Of a DNA stretch of 64,000 bases, positions 36,191 to 47,328 are shown one piece after another. Position numbers and translations under genes: made by a program. Within the stretch, counting starts at the first letter, position 1. The number at the start of each line of letters is the position of its first letter. The stretch spans positions 29,742,386-29,806,385 of the forward strand of contig OX344752.2 in NCBI GenBank assembly GCA_947034885.2, written 5' to 3'. The DNA is from Thuidium tamariscinum (Eukaryota > Streptophyta > Bryopsida > Hypnales > Thuidiaceae). A model generated the notes under the pieces. It saw nothing but the letters and a program-made list of their open reading frames with translations. It searched no databases and had not been told where the DNA came from.

Positions 36191-37787
36191 ATCGGTGCAC
36201 TGATTTTCGGCTCTACTGGCTCTGAACTTGGCTATCCGGTTCACGTCGCCCTCTAAGCTAACAAAACCAAGGATGGAACATCTCGGCTACGACTACTAGT
36301 TGGAAGTACAAGAGTCATGCTCTGTCTTTTATACTAGAGTTGGGCACAAACACAAGTGGAAAGGGTTAGAGTTGGTTAACACTGGATGACTAGTGTCTTT
36401 TCTTTTACGCTAATTCTAGATACAGACACGTCCATAAAGAAACTTCTTCGAGAAGCTTGGAGCTCACGCACTTCCGGCCTTATTTTTATAAGGTTGCTTC
36501 TTCATGAAGCTTGGCTAGTCTGTTATTTCTAAAAATCGCAACCATTGGTTGAATAAGCATCGCTGCATCGATATTTATCAACCTAACAGTGGATGAATGT
36601 CGAGGCTCGCGCACTCCCGGCCTTCATTCCGCTATTAGTCACTAAATATATTGTTTCCTCAACATACTTAGTAACAGGGCTTGGATTAGCATTGGTGGCC
36701 CAATACCTTTTCTTTTACGCTTCTCCACATTTAGATTTATGAATATTCCAAGTATACAATACGAATCTCGAGTCTTATACCCAACAAGGGCTCTAGAGGA
36801 CCTAGTCTACTCTTAGGCGAGAATTACGTCTAGTGAAGCAATCCAGAGGCCAGGGAGGCTTCGCCATGAAGATATCCCATACTTATAATAGCACAAACTT
36901 CCATGTGAAGTTATAACCAAAGATAACTAGTTTTGAATAAGTTATTGATGCACCACCGATTTCGGAATAAATATTCGTTATCATCTGGTGTACCAAGATC
37001 AAAGTATGAAGGTTGGCCAATATTTTGACAAACCGACCATATTTGTAATTTGTTGTCTAAGTTAATATGCCCAAAATTTTAATTCCCCATGGGTAATTTG
37101 AATTTGGTGCAAATAAAGGGTTGATTAAACGTACCTGTTGATCATGAAAACACGTACCAAGAATTTTGAATTCGAGGTAATCATTAGTAAATTGGATACA
37201 CCTCTTTGAATAGGTGTTCCAACAATTTTGAAGGTTTTATCCTCCACAATTCGGATTTCTCCGAGCAAGAGTAATTTTTAGATTTTTAGATTTTTAATTT
37301 TTTAGGATTTTTTAATAATAAAAGGAAATCAATTCAAAAGGAAATTTTTGCAATGAAGGTTGTAAGAATCGAAGTCCCTCGGTCGTCCGTATGGAGGTAC
37401 CGATAGAATTTTCTTAGTTTAGGCATGGTAGGCACTAAGAAGCCCTTATTTTTACATGATTTCCGAAAGTGGGCAACTAAAGTAACTTCTTGAAGAAGCT
37501 AAGTCTTTTCAAATCTTTTGCCCTTAGATTGATAGAGTCTGGTTTTAACACTCTATTTGGGAATCACAACCAACTTTTGAAAATCAAAACCATGGCTAAG
37601 TAAGTACTTAGAACCTTCAACCTTCCAAAGCAACACTCTATTTTTGTATTTTTGGGTTTTTTGTTGTTTTTGGTTTTAGCAAATAATTGAAATCAAATAG
37701 CAAATAAAATTGAAATAACTTGAAAGCAATAAAATCAAATAGCAAAGTAAAATAAAAGCAAAATGAACAAATTGAAATTCCCAAACT
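36191..37787. other. Retroelement-like non-coding sequence, not assigned
   Basis: No coding frame. Two passages (36430-36500 and 36600-36660) share CGCACTTCCGGCCTT / CGCACTCCCGGCCTT. AT-rich leader-like sequence fills 37280-37780. It may be leader or LTR of the gag-like fragment; no matching LTR pair was found. Confidence 0.35.
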
Positions 37788-39994
37788 TTATGGGTTTGAG
37801 AGGTGGGTTGAAAATACTCGGAAACAATCACACAGAATTTTGTTAGAGGTTCGTACCCATTTTTTGAGAACGTCGGTTTTCTTCGGTGACGCTTTCGCAA
37901 ATCGTTGTTGGTAGATTTCTGGGGCATTTGTAATACTATAAGGGGAGTTTACAAATACCATTTCCCCATGTGTAGATGGCACCGATTGCGAAGCTTCTTG
38001 TCTGTGTATGTGTGCACTCGGAGGCGGTAATTCTTCGGAGTCAGCACCTTGGCTGCTTTGCGAAGAACTACCCACAGTTGGTCTTTTATAGGTATGTCTT
38101 GGTCGCTTGGGTCGATTGTGACTGTGATAAGGGTGGTACCGTCGCCGCCTCTTTACATCGTCAATCGTGTTTAACACTTCCGTTCGGGGATTTGCCGTCA
38201 TGTTAAAAATCAGATTTAGATGTTGCTGTTGCTCTATCGGATTTGGAGCCGGGCTTGGACACTGGAGATGAGTTTGTGTATGATACCTCTCATTAGGGCA
38301 TTGGAACATTCGGGGTAGATGGTGACAAGAGTCACAAGTTTCGTGGTAGGTAGCCCCATCGTGTGGTCTGAAGCAGTGGGGTAGAGTAGGAGGGTTGATC
38401 AACCTTCGTAGATCTACTGTCCTTCGCCGGTGTAGTCGAGCTCTTGGTCTCGACATTTGGTCATATCTTCTTTCAGGCGGCGGTCGTAATATTGGTCCGA
38501 AAACGGATTCTATTCGTAGTTGTAGTGGATGATTGGTGCAGTCTCTTAGCGTTACCCCCTGAGTTGCCGGGTTTCCTCGTCCAGTTGGAAATTCCCGGTC
38601 CGGTGTATAAAATCGGTCTTCTTCAGTTTCTAAAGTCAGTTGAGCTTCGGGGTCATTTACTTCCCCTTGCGTTATAACAAATACTTCATTGCCCGAATAG
38701 GAATGCTCTTGGATCCATTTTGCAAAAGTTCCATCGTCTACATAATCATATAATCCTGGACCAATGCATTTGATGGGGCCTAAATCTACCGTAGCCTCTG
38801 CCCTTCGAGATTGGATGGTTGGCAATTCATGTTTGCCTTCTAACCCTAGAAGCGGGCCACGAGAAACTATGGCAACCATAGTTCGGGAAATTTCTGGGCC
38901 GTAGGTGAAGGAGGGTCTTTTCTCGGCCTAGTTTACAATTCCCCCACATTGCCAAAGGAATCCCCTTCCTAATAGAAGCGGGTACCCTTCATTAGCCTCC
39001 TCTTTAAGTTTAATAACTTCAAAAGTGACTATATAGTCAACGCCCCCAGTTTGTATGCGAAGATCCTTGATTCGGCCTAATGACCTGACAGAACTTTGGT
39101 CAGCGCATTTTAAAGTGACATAAGATGGGTGAGTGACTTTTAGTCCCAACTTATCCATGGTAAAGGCAGGCATGATGTTCACACTGCTCCCATCGTCTAC
39201 TAGAACCCTCGGGATAACTTTATTGACAATTTCTACGTCGATCTCCACTGCATCAAAAGTTTCCTTTGAGTTTCTTAGATCGGGGATCAACTCCACCTTG
39301 TTGACTTGGTCCACTCGTCTCTGGTTCCGCGGCATCGTGGCTCCTTCCTTCATCTGCCTGCGCAACTGTGGGACTAGTTGTATTAACTGCCCAAATGATA
39401 TGTCTGCTTTTGCCCGAGCTAAATCTTTTCATAAATCGTATGGATAAGAAGGGTTGGTGGATTTTGGGGCTTTTACTTGAGTCTTGGGCGCGGGTGGAGG
39501 GTAAATACCATCGTTATCGAGGAATTGATATTCATCCTCATCTAAGCCCATTTGTATTGGTGGGTTTAGATCAAATTGTACCTCCTTGGCGGTTTGTTAT
39601 ACGGTTTGTTGTAAATCGGAGATCCTTGGTGATTCTTCCGATGAATCTGAACTGCTTCCATCGTCTTCTTCTTCCAGGTTTTCAGTAACAACCGGTAGAG
39701 GGGGTACGGTAGTCTGGGCCCCGCCCCTAGTAACCACTAAAGTTGGAAGTGTGGTCGGGGTCCCGTGTTCTATCAGCTCCACGAGAAGTGAGGTTTGATT
39801 GTTATTAGACGGTTGTGAATTTTGAAAGTCTAGGAACCTCACGTCTTGTACACTTTGCGTGTTATTGAGCGGAATAATCCCTTGAGCGGTTTGTAATGCT
39901 TCTGGGGCCGCGTGAGTCTGTCGTTGAGTGGTGCGGTCGAAAAATAAATCTGGGGGTCCTGCCTCCGATATTGTTCCGTGTATCTAGCCCTTTG
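37788..39994 (-). pseudogene. Retroviral-type aspartic protease region
   Basis: One frame, broken by TAA 39597, TGA 39429 and TAG 38928, runs from about 39960 to 37788. The active-site motif is VLVDDGSSVNIMP (about 39175-39200), with DDGS where most relatives have DTGA or DSGS. KADISFGQLIQLVPQLR upstream is typical of plant Ty3-type polyproteins just before the protease. Relative to gag the frame is shifted; the shift maps to a run of five C (39953-39957), where one more C would join the two frames. After the protease comes a Pro/His/Arg-rich stretch with CDSCHHLPRMFQC instead of a reverse transcriptase. The protease would cleave the gag polyprotein. Confidence 0.65.
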
Positions 39995-41440
39995 CTAATT
40001 ATTTTGAGCTTGTCTGTTGTAGTTGGCTTGTAGAAATTCTAACGGGATTATCTTGTCCCGTGCCATGCAACGAGTCGTGGGATGATGGTCTCCGCACCTC
40101 TCGCATATGATGTTGTTTTCTACCCAATAACGTCCTGGTTCATGATTCTTTTTGCAAGTATTGCATACAGGGTATCCTTGATTTTGTCTTCTAGGTGCAT
40201 TGGGATGTCGATAAGGCTCCATTTGTTGCGGGCCCTTTGGTCGTTGTTGCCTTTGCTGTTGCGGTTGAGATTCTTTGAGTAGAGGACAGAATGGTGGTGT
40301 GTGATTTGGTTGGCCACAATGATTACACCATACCCCCGTTGTATACGACCTTGACTCATGGTGTAGTGGTGGCACTTGCTTTCCTTGTCCTCGTACTAAG
40401 CATGACATTTGCTTTGTCAATTCTCGCACCGATTTAGTCATCTCGTTGGTGACCTGTCGCATTTCGGTACGTAATAGTTCCAGCTCGTCAGTTGGTGCTG
40501 GTAAAAGTAAGGGAGGCCCTATGGAGTCCTTGACGGCTAACGGAGCAGGGTTGTGAACTACCCCCATTGAACCGTTTTGATATGTCACTGGATTAGCGAC
40601 TTGTTGATGATGGACCGGTATGAATGCAAGTATAGGTTCTTCTGCTTTTCGTACCATTCGTTCATTTTCTTTATTAATCTTTTCCACCTCCAATGCTGCT
40701 TCAATTGCGTTTTCCAAAGTCACCTGTCGTCGAGACAATATGTCTCGGATAGTTGAAGCAGAGTCAATCCCTTGGATAAAGTAATGTCGGATAGTTCCAT
40801 CATTGAGGAGATTCCCCACAAAACGGGTACGCACCATTTGAAGTTGCCGTACATATGCTGTAATGTCCTCCGTCGCTCTTCGTCGCAAATTGTTTAATGC
40901 CGTAAGGGCTTGTTGCTGGCTAGTTTCAGGCCTGAAATAACGTGGAAAGGCTGCCTGTAATTGGAGCCATGTGGTAAAGAATCCAGCGTCATGGGATCGA
41001 TACCACGAATAAGCAGTTCCCTCCAAAGTGTTAGGAAACCAGATCAAATAGTAGCCATGGTCAAAGACCAGGCTGGAAATAAGGATTTCCTCGAATCTTT
41101 CCACGTGGGCGGCTGGGTCATCATCTCGTGAGCCCGAGAATCGAGGTAAATGATGAGGAATGGGTATTTCCCTTAATCCTCGCGGGACCACAATGGGAAG
41201 TCCTCTTGGAAGCATCATTGGGTCGATAATTGGTACTGCGGGGTCCTCTACCCTGTCCCCTTCAAGTGCAGGCGGCCTCGGTGGTTGCATTGGATTAGTA
41301 TCCATAGTTGGTATTGTTGGAGATGGTCTTCTTTCCTCTCCTGTTGATGTTGTAGTTTGGTCTTGTGATGTAGTGTTTGTTGATGTTGTTTGTGATCGTA
41401 ATACGCGAGTGGATTTAGGTGTAGTGGGTTTTGGTGGCAT
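39995..41440 (-). CDS. Gag polyprotein
   Basis: A 481-codon frame from an ATG at 41440. Residues 1-90 are Pro/Thr-rich. Residues about 95-260 are a retrotransposon gag domain (LPRFSGSRDDDPAAHVERFE, LIWFPNTLEGTAYSWY, DITAYVRQLQMVRTRF, IRHYFIQGI). The C-terminal part has a CCHC zinc knuckle with the exact spacing C-x2-C-x4-H-x4-C (CNHCGQPNHTPPFC) and a second Cys/His cluster (CERCGDHHPTTRC). Gag forms the particle and binds the element RNA. It ends at TAG 39995, 120 bp after the upstream frame in the same direction. It is the only long frame of this element without an internal stop; whether the TAG is its true end is uncertain, since the downstream sequence continues in gag style. Confidence 0.85.
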   Translation of the reverse strand: MPPKPTTPKSTRVLRSQTTSTNTTSQDQTTTSTGEERRPSPTIPTMDTNPMQPPRPPALEGDRVEDPAVPIIDPMMLPRGLPIVVPRGLREIPIPHHLPRFSGSRDDDPAAHVERFEEILISSLVFDHGYYLIWFPNTLEGTAYSWYRSHDAGFFTTWLQLQAAFPRYFRPETSQQQALTALNNLRRRATEDITAYVRQLQMVRTRFVGNLLNDGTIRHYFIQGIDSASTIRDILSRRQVTLENAIEAALEVEKINKENERMVRKAEEPILAFIPVHHQQVANPVTYQNGSMGVVHNPAPLAVKDSIGPPLLLPAPTDELELLRTEMRQVTNEMTKSVRELTKQMSCLVRGQGKQVPPLHHESRSYTTGVWCNHCGQPNHTPPFCPLLKESQPQQQRQQRPKGPQQMEPYRHPNAPRRQNQGYPVCNTCKKNHEPGRYWVENNIICERCGDHHPTTRCMARDKIIPLEFLQANYNRQAQNN

Positions 41441-41559
41441 TTAAGACATATGCGAGTCTTGGTTCACACAAATCCAATCCAATCATATAGCATAATATGA
41501 ACATACACGCAAATCCTCGCCAATCCATGCCAAATACGATAGTATAGTAACTGATAGAG

Positions 41560-43118
41560 CTAGTTGCTAAGCCCTATTGGTGTTAGAATAACCTTGTCTG
41601 TACAGACCAAGGTATTGACTATCTCCGTCGTCGAAGGACGGACCTCGAAGAAATATGGCGCCTGCTCGCTCTCCACACGTTCGATGTCTACCCGATGCTC
41701 CTCCCAAGTCTCCTGGCTGTTGAAGAAGGTGGCGTTCTCGATGCGGTTGGTGCGGGTCCTCAAGCTCCGGCTCGAATATGAGTAGAAAAGTGGATGGAAC
41801 GCCGGTCGGTGGACGTACTCACCCCCTGGTGCGGTGTACAGAGAGACTCGATAGTCCTCTGCGTCCTGACACGCCTCACAAGCTGTACTATACTCTGCAA
41901 TGTATAGTAACTGAGACTCTGGCCCAAGCTCCGTCAGAACCAGTCGAGTAGAGATGCCCCTACAACAGTCTAGGGTCAACCTCTCACTCCCACTATGCTC
42001 CCCATGAAATGCCCGGAACTCACGACGATCAATGTAAGGGTTGTCGTGAAACCTGGTTGAGTCAAAGACTGGAGTATCAAACTGAAACTGCCCCTCAACC
42101 TCAACTGCAAAGGGACCTGGATAGCGGATCTCCACGTAAGGGACTGATGGTAATGGACCAAGAGTGGTGTAGGCCGGATAGCCGGCCTCTTGACACTCGT
42201 GGATGAAGGCCCTCTCAAATCTCCACGAAGCTAACACGAGCTTCCAATAGAGTAGGAGGCAACGCTGAATCTCCTCCTCGTCTACTCCAAAGTGTCCTGC
42301 GGCCTGTGCCTGAACAATGGATGGTGTATAGGCGTTGGGGTCGTATAAGTACCTGTGAGTCAGCTGACTCCAGAACTCGTACGAAATCCCAAGCAAGGTC
42401 GGTCCCAGCAACAATGTCTCCACTGACAAAGACTGGTCCGGTACCGGATCGGTACAAGTCTCAGGCGGCTTCGGATAGGTCTTGCGAGGTCGGTCCCGCC
42501 TCGTCAGCAACCAAATATCGAAGGGCCTCAAGATCGGTATGGGCTCTAGTGGGATGAAGTCCTGGAACCCCTCCTATAATTTGAAGTGAGAGGCTAGTGA
42601 GCTTTTAAGAAGATAAATTCTTTTCAAGCAATCCTAATCCTTTCTCTAGTAAAATTTTAAACCTAGATAGTGAGCTAATTCGGAAATTAGTCACTCCCGG
42701 CAGACGCACCAAAAATGTGAGCGCTCCTCATTCCACCCTCGAGCTAAGAGTTTTTCACACGGGTCCTGTGTCTAATCGAGTTTTCTTTCTAATTGGGTAT
42801 GAAAAGAAAGCCTTCCAAGCAATGAACTCTTTTAGTCACGTCTTTTAAGTGTTTCTAATCTAATTTTGTGGTTATGATTCGATCTTTTTTAGTCTAAAAT
42901 TCAACCAAGCGACCCTACTCTATTCTATTCTATAGTTTTGCCTAACTCTAATTCCAAGCATTTAGTAAAAAGAAACTTAACAGTAAAATAATGAGAATGA
43001 AAATCAAATGTGAGCGGTTTACCTCCTCTGCATAAATCTCCATGGTCTCGTCGTCAAACATCATCATGTGTAAATATTCCCCTACGACCTCGCCATCGAA
43101 ATCATCCCGACTCTCCAT
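41560..43118 (-). CDS. Upstream ORF that appears to start inside the LTR (two exons)
   Basis: Exon 1 is 43118-43023: 32 codons within the LTR, ending GAGGAG before donor GTAAAC. Exon 2 is 42573-41560: it follows acceptor ATTATAG and is open for 338 codons to TAG 41560. Joined, they give 369 residues in one frame. The intron (43022-42574, 449 nt) removes the LTR 3' end and the PBS. Support: exon 2 has no ATG near its start, both phases fit, and exon 1 is conserved in the solo LTR with mostly synonymous changes. The product (WRFERAFIHECQEAGYPAY, FRAFHGEHSGSERLTLDC, YIAEYSTACEACQDAEDY) matches no family I know. A spliced transcript would be subgenomic, since it lacks the PBS. The splice model is inference. 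Confidence 0.5.
42694..42711 (-). other. Primer-binding site
   Basis: Four bases inside the LTR end, the minus strand reads TGGTGCGTCTGCCGGGAG. It starts with TGG, as needed to pair with a tRNA CCA end, and resembles the tRNA-Asp-type PBS of plant Tat/Athila elements (TGGCGCCGTTGCCGGGGA) with several differences. Its position confirms the LTR border and the element's orientation. Confidence 0.65.
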
Positions 43119-46100
43119 CTAATCCATCGTAATTTCCCACAACTATTGGTAAATTTTATCCTAATTAAAAGAAACCACTGGTAGTTATGTAGGTTCAAGT
43201 TAATTGCACATTCTCTCTTCAATTCCTAATTTATTGGTAATTGGAAAATGTTACAATATTTTGAGTCTACCAAATAGTACGAATGATTAATGGAAATCCT
43301 ATCTAATTGTTAATATTATTATTCTTTGATTGATGATTTCGTCTTTTTAAAATTAATTGAATTAGCAAATTGAATTACGAATTTTAAGAATTAAATTTCA
43401 CCTAATTTTCAAGTAATGAGTTGTTCTTTTGTTTTCTTTCTTTTGGCTTTCTTGAATTAATTAAAATATTATTACCAAATCTAATTAATTCAATTTCTTT
43501 GTAATTCCTAACGAAATTGGTTGTCAATTAGTTTGGCTTATTAGAATTAATTTGAATAAAGAATTGCAACCAAATCTTTTATAATCCAATTAATTTTAAT
43601 TTCTTTTAAATTCCTAAAGAAATTGGTTGTCAATTTGTCTTTTTAATTTGGCTTATTAGGATTAATTTGAATAAAGAATTGCAACCAAATCTTTTATAAT
43701 CCAATTAATTTTAATTTTCTTAAAATTCCTAAAGAAATTGGTTGTCAATTTGTTGTTTTCCTTTTGGCTTATTAGGCTTAATAAAACAAAACTAACAAAA
43801 TCCAAACCTTCTAAGAATCTAATAGCCAAAGAATGTAGAACATTCCAAAAGACCGAGAACAATTTCAATAGTGTTATTCCAAATAAATGGATTTTTTATT
43901 CCCAAAGGTCAACCCCCAAGAATAAAGAATCCCACTCTATAGTGTTATTCCAAAGAAATTAGTTTTTTAATCTAATTTGTCACGGTTAGGAATCTCACAA
44001 CCTTAATCTCCACCTAGTTCTCTTTCTTTCTCTTTCTTGTTGTGCAAAAGTTGTTGCAATTTTGAGAGTTAGAGGATGGCTATGGCGGTTGAGTTGTTGA
44101 TGGTTGAAGAACTTCTTTAGATGTTGCAAATTTTAAGTTTTTTGATGGAAAATTGAAGGGAGAGGTTGGGAATTTCCCTTCCAACTCCTTTTAATTTGGT
44201 CAAAAATTTCAATGTTTGCAATGTCAAAAAATATTTTGTAATGGTTGAACTTACTTGTAAAGTGTGAGTTGTGGATTCCTTTTGAGTTCTGGTCTTAGAT
44301 AAGCAATTTGAGCTCTTAGACTCCCAACCGAGCTCCTGGACTCTCCGGCTACCCCAGCCAGGCTCACGCTCCCGTACACGTGGCGGTCAGTGGGTGGATG
44401 GACCTTCTCCCCTTGCCCCGTCAACTCCCGCCACGTGGCGCGGCGCAATTGGTGGGGGGGGGGTCGTTCCCCCGTCAATACTGGTGCTGGATTGCTCCTT
44501 CGGTGCTGGACTGCTCCTTCAGTACTGAACTGGCTCCTTCGGTGCTGGACTGGCTTGAAAATTCACTCCTTTTTTTGGGATTTTTGGACTTAACTAATTT
44601 TTGGATAACTAAAACTAACTAATCACTCAATTTTCTTGGGATTTTTAGGCTAGACTAACTCACTAACTTAATCAATTGAATTCTCTAGGATTTTTGGGCT
44701 AAACCAAATACGAGGAGGGTTTTGACACACCACTTAATGACTCATCATTTTGGTGATCCAACAACGTGTCGCTCTAATAGAACAAGAGAAGTGGTTAAGG
44801 TTTCCACTAGAAATGCTAATAAAGGGTTGTGAGTGAGATATCAAGTCTTCCCTTATTCTTAGCATATAACCAACCTTGTACTATCTTTTCAACTTCAATT
44901 GTTTGATCGAAATTACTTTTAAATTGGTTGTCAAATTTCTTGTAAAAGGTTCAAGGCTCCGCCATTTAAGAAGGTTCCAATAATATTTTGAATACTTTAA
45001 TCGCAAAAGGAGGTGCACATGACAGTGCTTAACCGAACTTTCACTTTAAGTTTTCAAAATTTCCAGTATTTCAAGGTTTTGCAATCAAAGGAGGTACACA
45101 TGACAGTGTTTAAACCGAACTTTGATGCTTCACACTTGAAATTTCCACTTCAAGTAGCTAACAAAAGATTGAAGATTATCCTCAAATGCAAACTAAAAGT
45201 CACTTGAAGGGGCCCTAAGCCTTCAAATTCCAACAAAATCCATAAAACTTGGCCAAGTCTTTGGTTCAAGTAATGCTCCAGCCACGCTGGTAGCACTTAA
45301 GTGAAATAACAAGTGTCGGTGCGAGAAATAAGGGTACTGGCAACCTTGAGGGGGGCCCTTATATACCCGTGGCCAGGCCCCTCTCGGTAATTGCCGGTGA
45401 AAACACTTTGTTACTTCCTACCCTAAACTACCCTAATGTAATTCCAAAATATTAGTTGTTTAATGGTGGAAATTTCTAAAAACATCCCCATTTGGTAAAA
45501 GAAATCTTGGCCAAATCAAATCCAAGATCTTAACCCAAGATATTTTGGAATTAACCCTAATTTACGTAGATATTTTGCAAATTAACCCAAAGTCATTTTG
45601 AAAATTGTCTTTCTTTAGCCCAAAGATGGATTTTTACGCAAGAAAGAGATCTTGACCAAATCCAATCTTTGATTTTCCAAGAGATATTTCCAAAATCACT
45701 TCTAATTAACTGCAATTAACGATTAAAAAGTCAAACTAAGAGCTGACCCTCTCTATCTTTTAGGGAACAACTCGAAATGGAAAACCATCTACGCCATTGT
45801 CTTCAGAAGACCCCAATTAGCCTAAAGGACCCCTTACCCCTCACTCCTAGGCCATTTGCGCGCCCAAATTGGAATTACGGTAACTCCAATTAAAAGTCAA
45901 AACTCTAACTTTTAGGATTTGCGCATTTTGATGAATCTGTCAGGCCAGGGCTGTTAGGAATGTCCGTGAGAGTAAGGAATGACTCCTTATTTGCGACAAT
46001 CGGACATCATTCGCTCCTGATACGCCGGTCAATCCGCCACCAACTTGTAACTTCCAATGAAATTCGATGTCGATGCCGGTTTTGGTAGTTGGGAATGTCG

Positions 46101-46928
46101 GAATGTCTTCAAACTTGACCGGGCGCTTATTAAGCACACAAAAACTTATCCTAATTTTTAGTGAGATTTTACCGCATCATACGTAATTTCTATGATTTTA
46201 CGAACAATTCTATGTGCGGTTGACTTCCCATGGAGTCAATGTGGAATTTCGGAAAAATCCGAAATAAATTGGGTAACATCTAGGGCACTCCTAGATTCTT
46301 GGTGTAAGTCCCACGCAACCTTGCACCTTTCTAATTTTAGCAATTTGGAATTACTTTGCCCAATTGGACAATTTAATTCCCGATGCCCGGGAATCTTGGA
46401 CAATTGTTTGATTCTCGTTCGCTCCTGGCATGCTCCTACCCTTGGAACACCTCTCTGTAGTCTTCAATCTCCAATCCTCCATCTTTTATCTCGTGAAGTT
46501 CGAATTCTCCAAATCCATTGTAGTGGTTTTACCTTTAAATCCAATTTGTTTCAAAATTGAACTTAAGCCCTGGTAACTCTCCCACGCTCGTAGTAGACTC
46601 TTTTAGCTTAGTCAATATGTCACGTGCATCCTTAAAAGGTTGACTTTGCACAGACAATCGCTAGAACTGACTAACTCTCTATCCCTTATTTCTCTCGGAA
46701 TTACTAAATCTTTACATAAACTTGCTTTGGAGACTTAGAATGATTCCAATTTCTAGCATTAGGAATTTTCCACCATTTAAGTTGGTTTTCCACCATTATG
46801 GCATAGACTGACACCAAAACTCCCTCAACACTCTTTTTATGTCTTTTTCTTGAATATTTTGACTAATTTTCGCTATTTAATCATGAAAAATGGACCCAGA
46901 GTCCTGAGTGCCATCTCGAGGGCTCACA
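42716..46928 (-). mobile_element. 5' LTR of the gag-protease element
   Basis: A 4213-bp LTR with ends TGTGAGC (at 46928, minus strand) and GCTCACA (at 42716). TATA box TATATAAG at 45358-45365. It is the same family as the solo LTR at 24699-28952 in inverted orientation; small indels and the GC-rich minisatellite (44290-44560) are the main differences. The five bases outside it at 46929-46933 are ATCTC; the partner duplication was not found because the other end is missing. Confidence 0.85.
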
Positions 46929-47328
46929 ATCTCGCATCATATTTTTTTGCTGACTAACTTCCTAGACTTCACATTTGAAACAAGCATTGCAAAAGTCCAC
47001 ATGGGCGATTCCAGATAGATGACGGTCCGTCCGTTTTGTTCCCATTCCCAGGACAACTCGTTGACACAGCATACAAGAGAAGGACGGACTCTGGAATATC
47101 CACACTCACACTTACCCTTTACACATCTATATGATACTTGAACATGGAATACCGCGTATTACACTTTAAACACATGGGCTAATTTGAGACATGATGGTTT
47201 CAAGTGAAAGGAGAAAATACATGCACCCCTGTACGTGATGATAGATACTTTAAATAGAAAACACATATTATAACAAAAACAGTACCAAAAAGTTGGATGA
47301 CAATGGTGCCACATTCTAGTCCTTAGCG
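46929..47328. other. Flank between LTR and hAT2, no gene seen
   Basis: AT-rich 3' flank of hAT2 (which is read leftward), with one GC-richer stretch (46995-47090, containing ACGGTCCGTCCG). No frame or repeat that I can assign. Confidence 0.45.

Larger units (their letters stand above)
37788..46928 (-). mobile_element. LTR retrotransposon with gag and protease, 3' part missing
   Basis: On the minus strand the order is LTR (46928-42716), primer-binding site, an upstream frame, gag and protease. No reverse transcriptase, RNase H or integrase frame was seen down to 37788 or beyond, and no second LTR in this orientation lies in the window. The element is therefore either non-autonomous or cut by the sequence at 35-37.7 kb. 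The gag/protease order is that of Ty3-type elements, and the 4.2-kb LTR plus the PBS type suggest the Tat/Athila side of that group; this is inference. Confidence 0.75.

Noticed and set aside
42694..42711. tRNA gene at the PBS
   Set aside because: Only 18 bases resemble a tRNA 3' end; there is no cloverleaf around them. No tRNA or rRNA gene was recognised in the window.
24984..46560. Similar antisense frames at 24984-25436 and 46192-46560 as a conserved gene
   Set aside because: They are similar only because both lie in copies of the same LTR. They are antisense to its transcription and show no excess of synonymous changes that I could see.
24699..46928. The inverted 4.2-kb repeats as terminal repeats of one giant DNA transposon
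   Set aside because: Each arm has its own LTR hallmarks (TGTGAGC/GCTCACA ends, internal TATA), the left one has its own target duplication, and the right one is followed by a PBS and gag.
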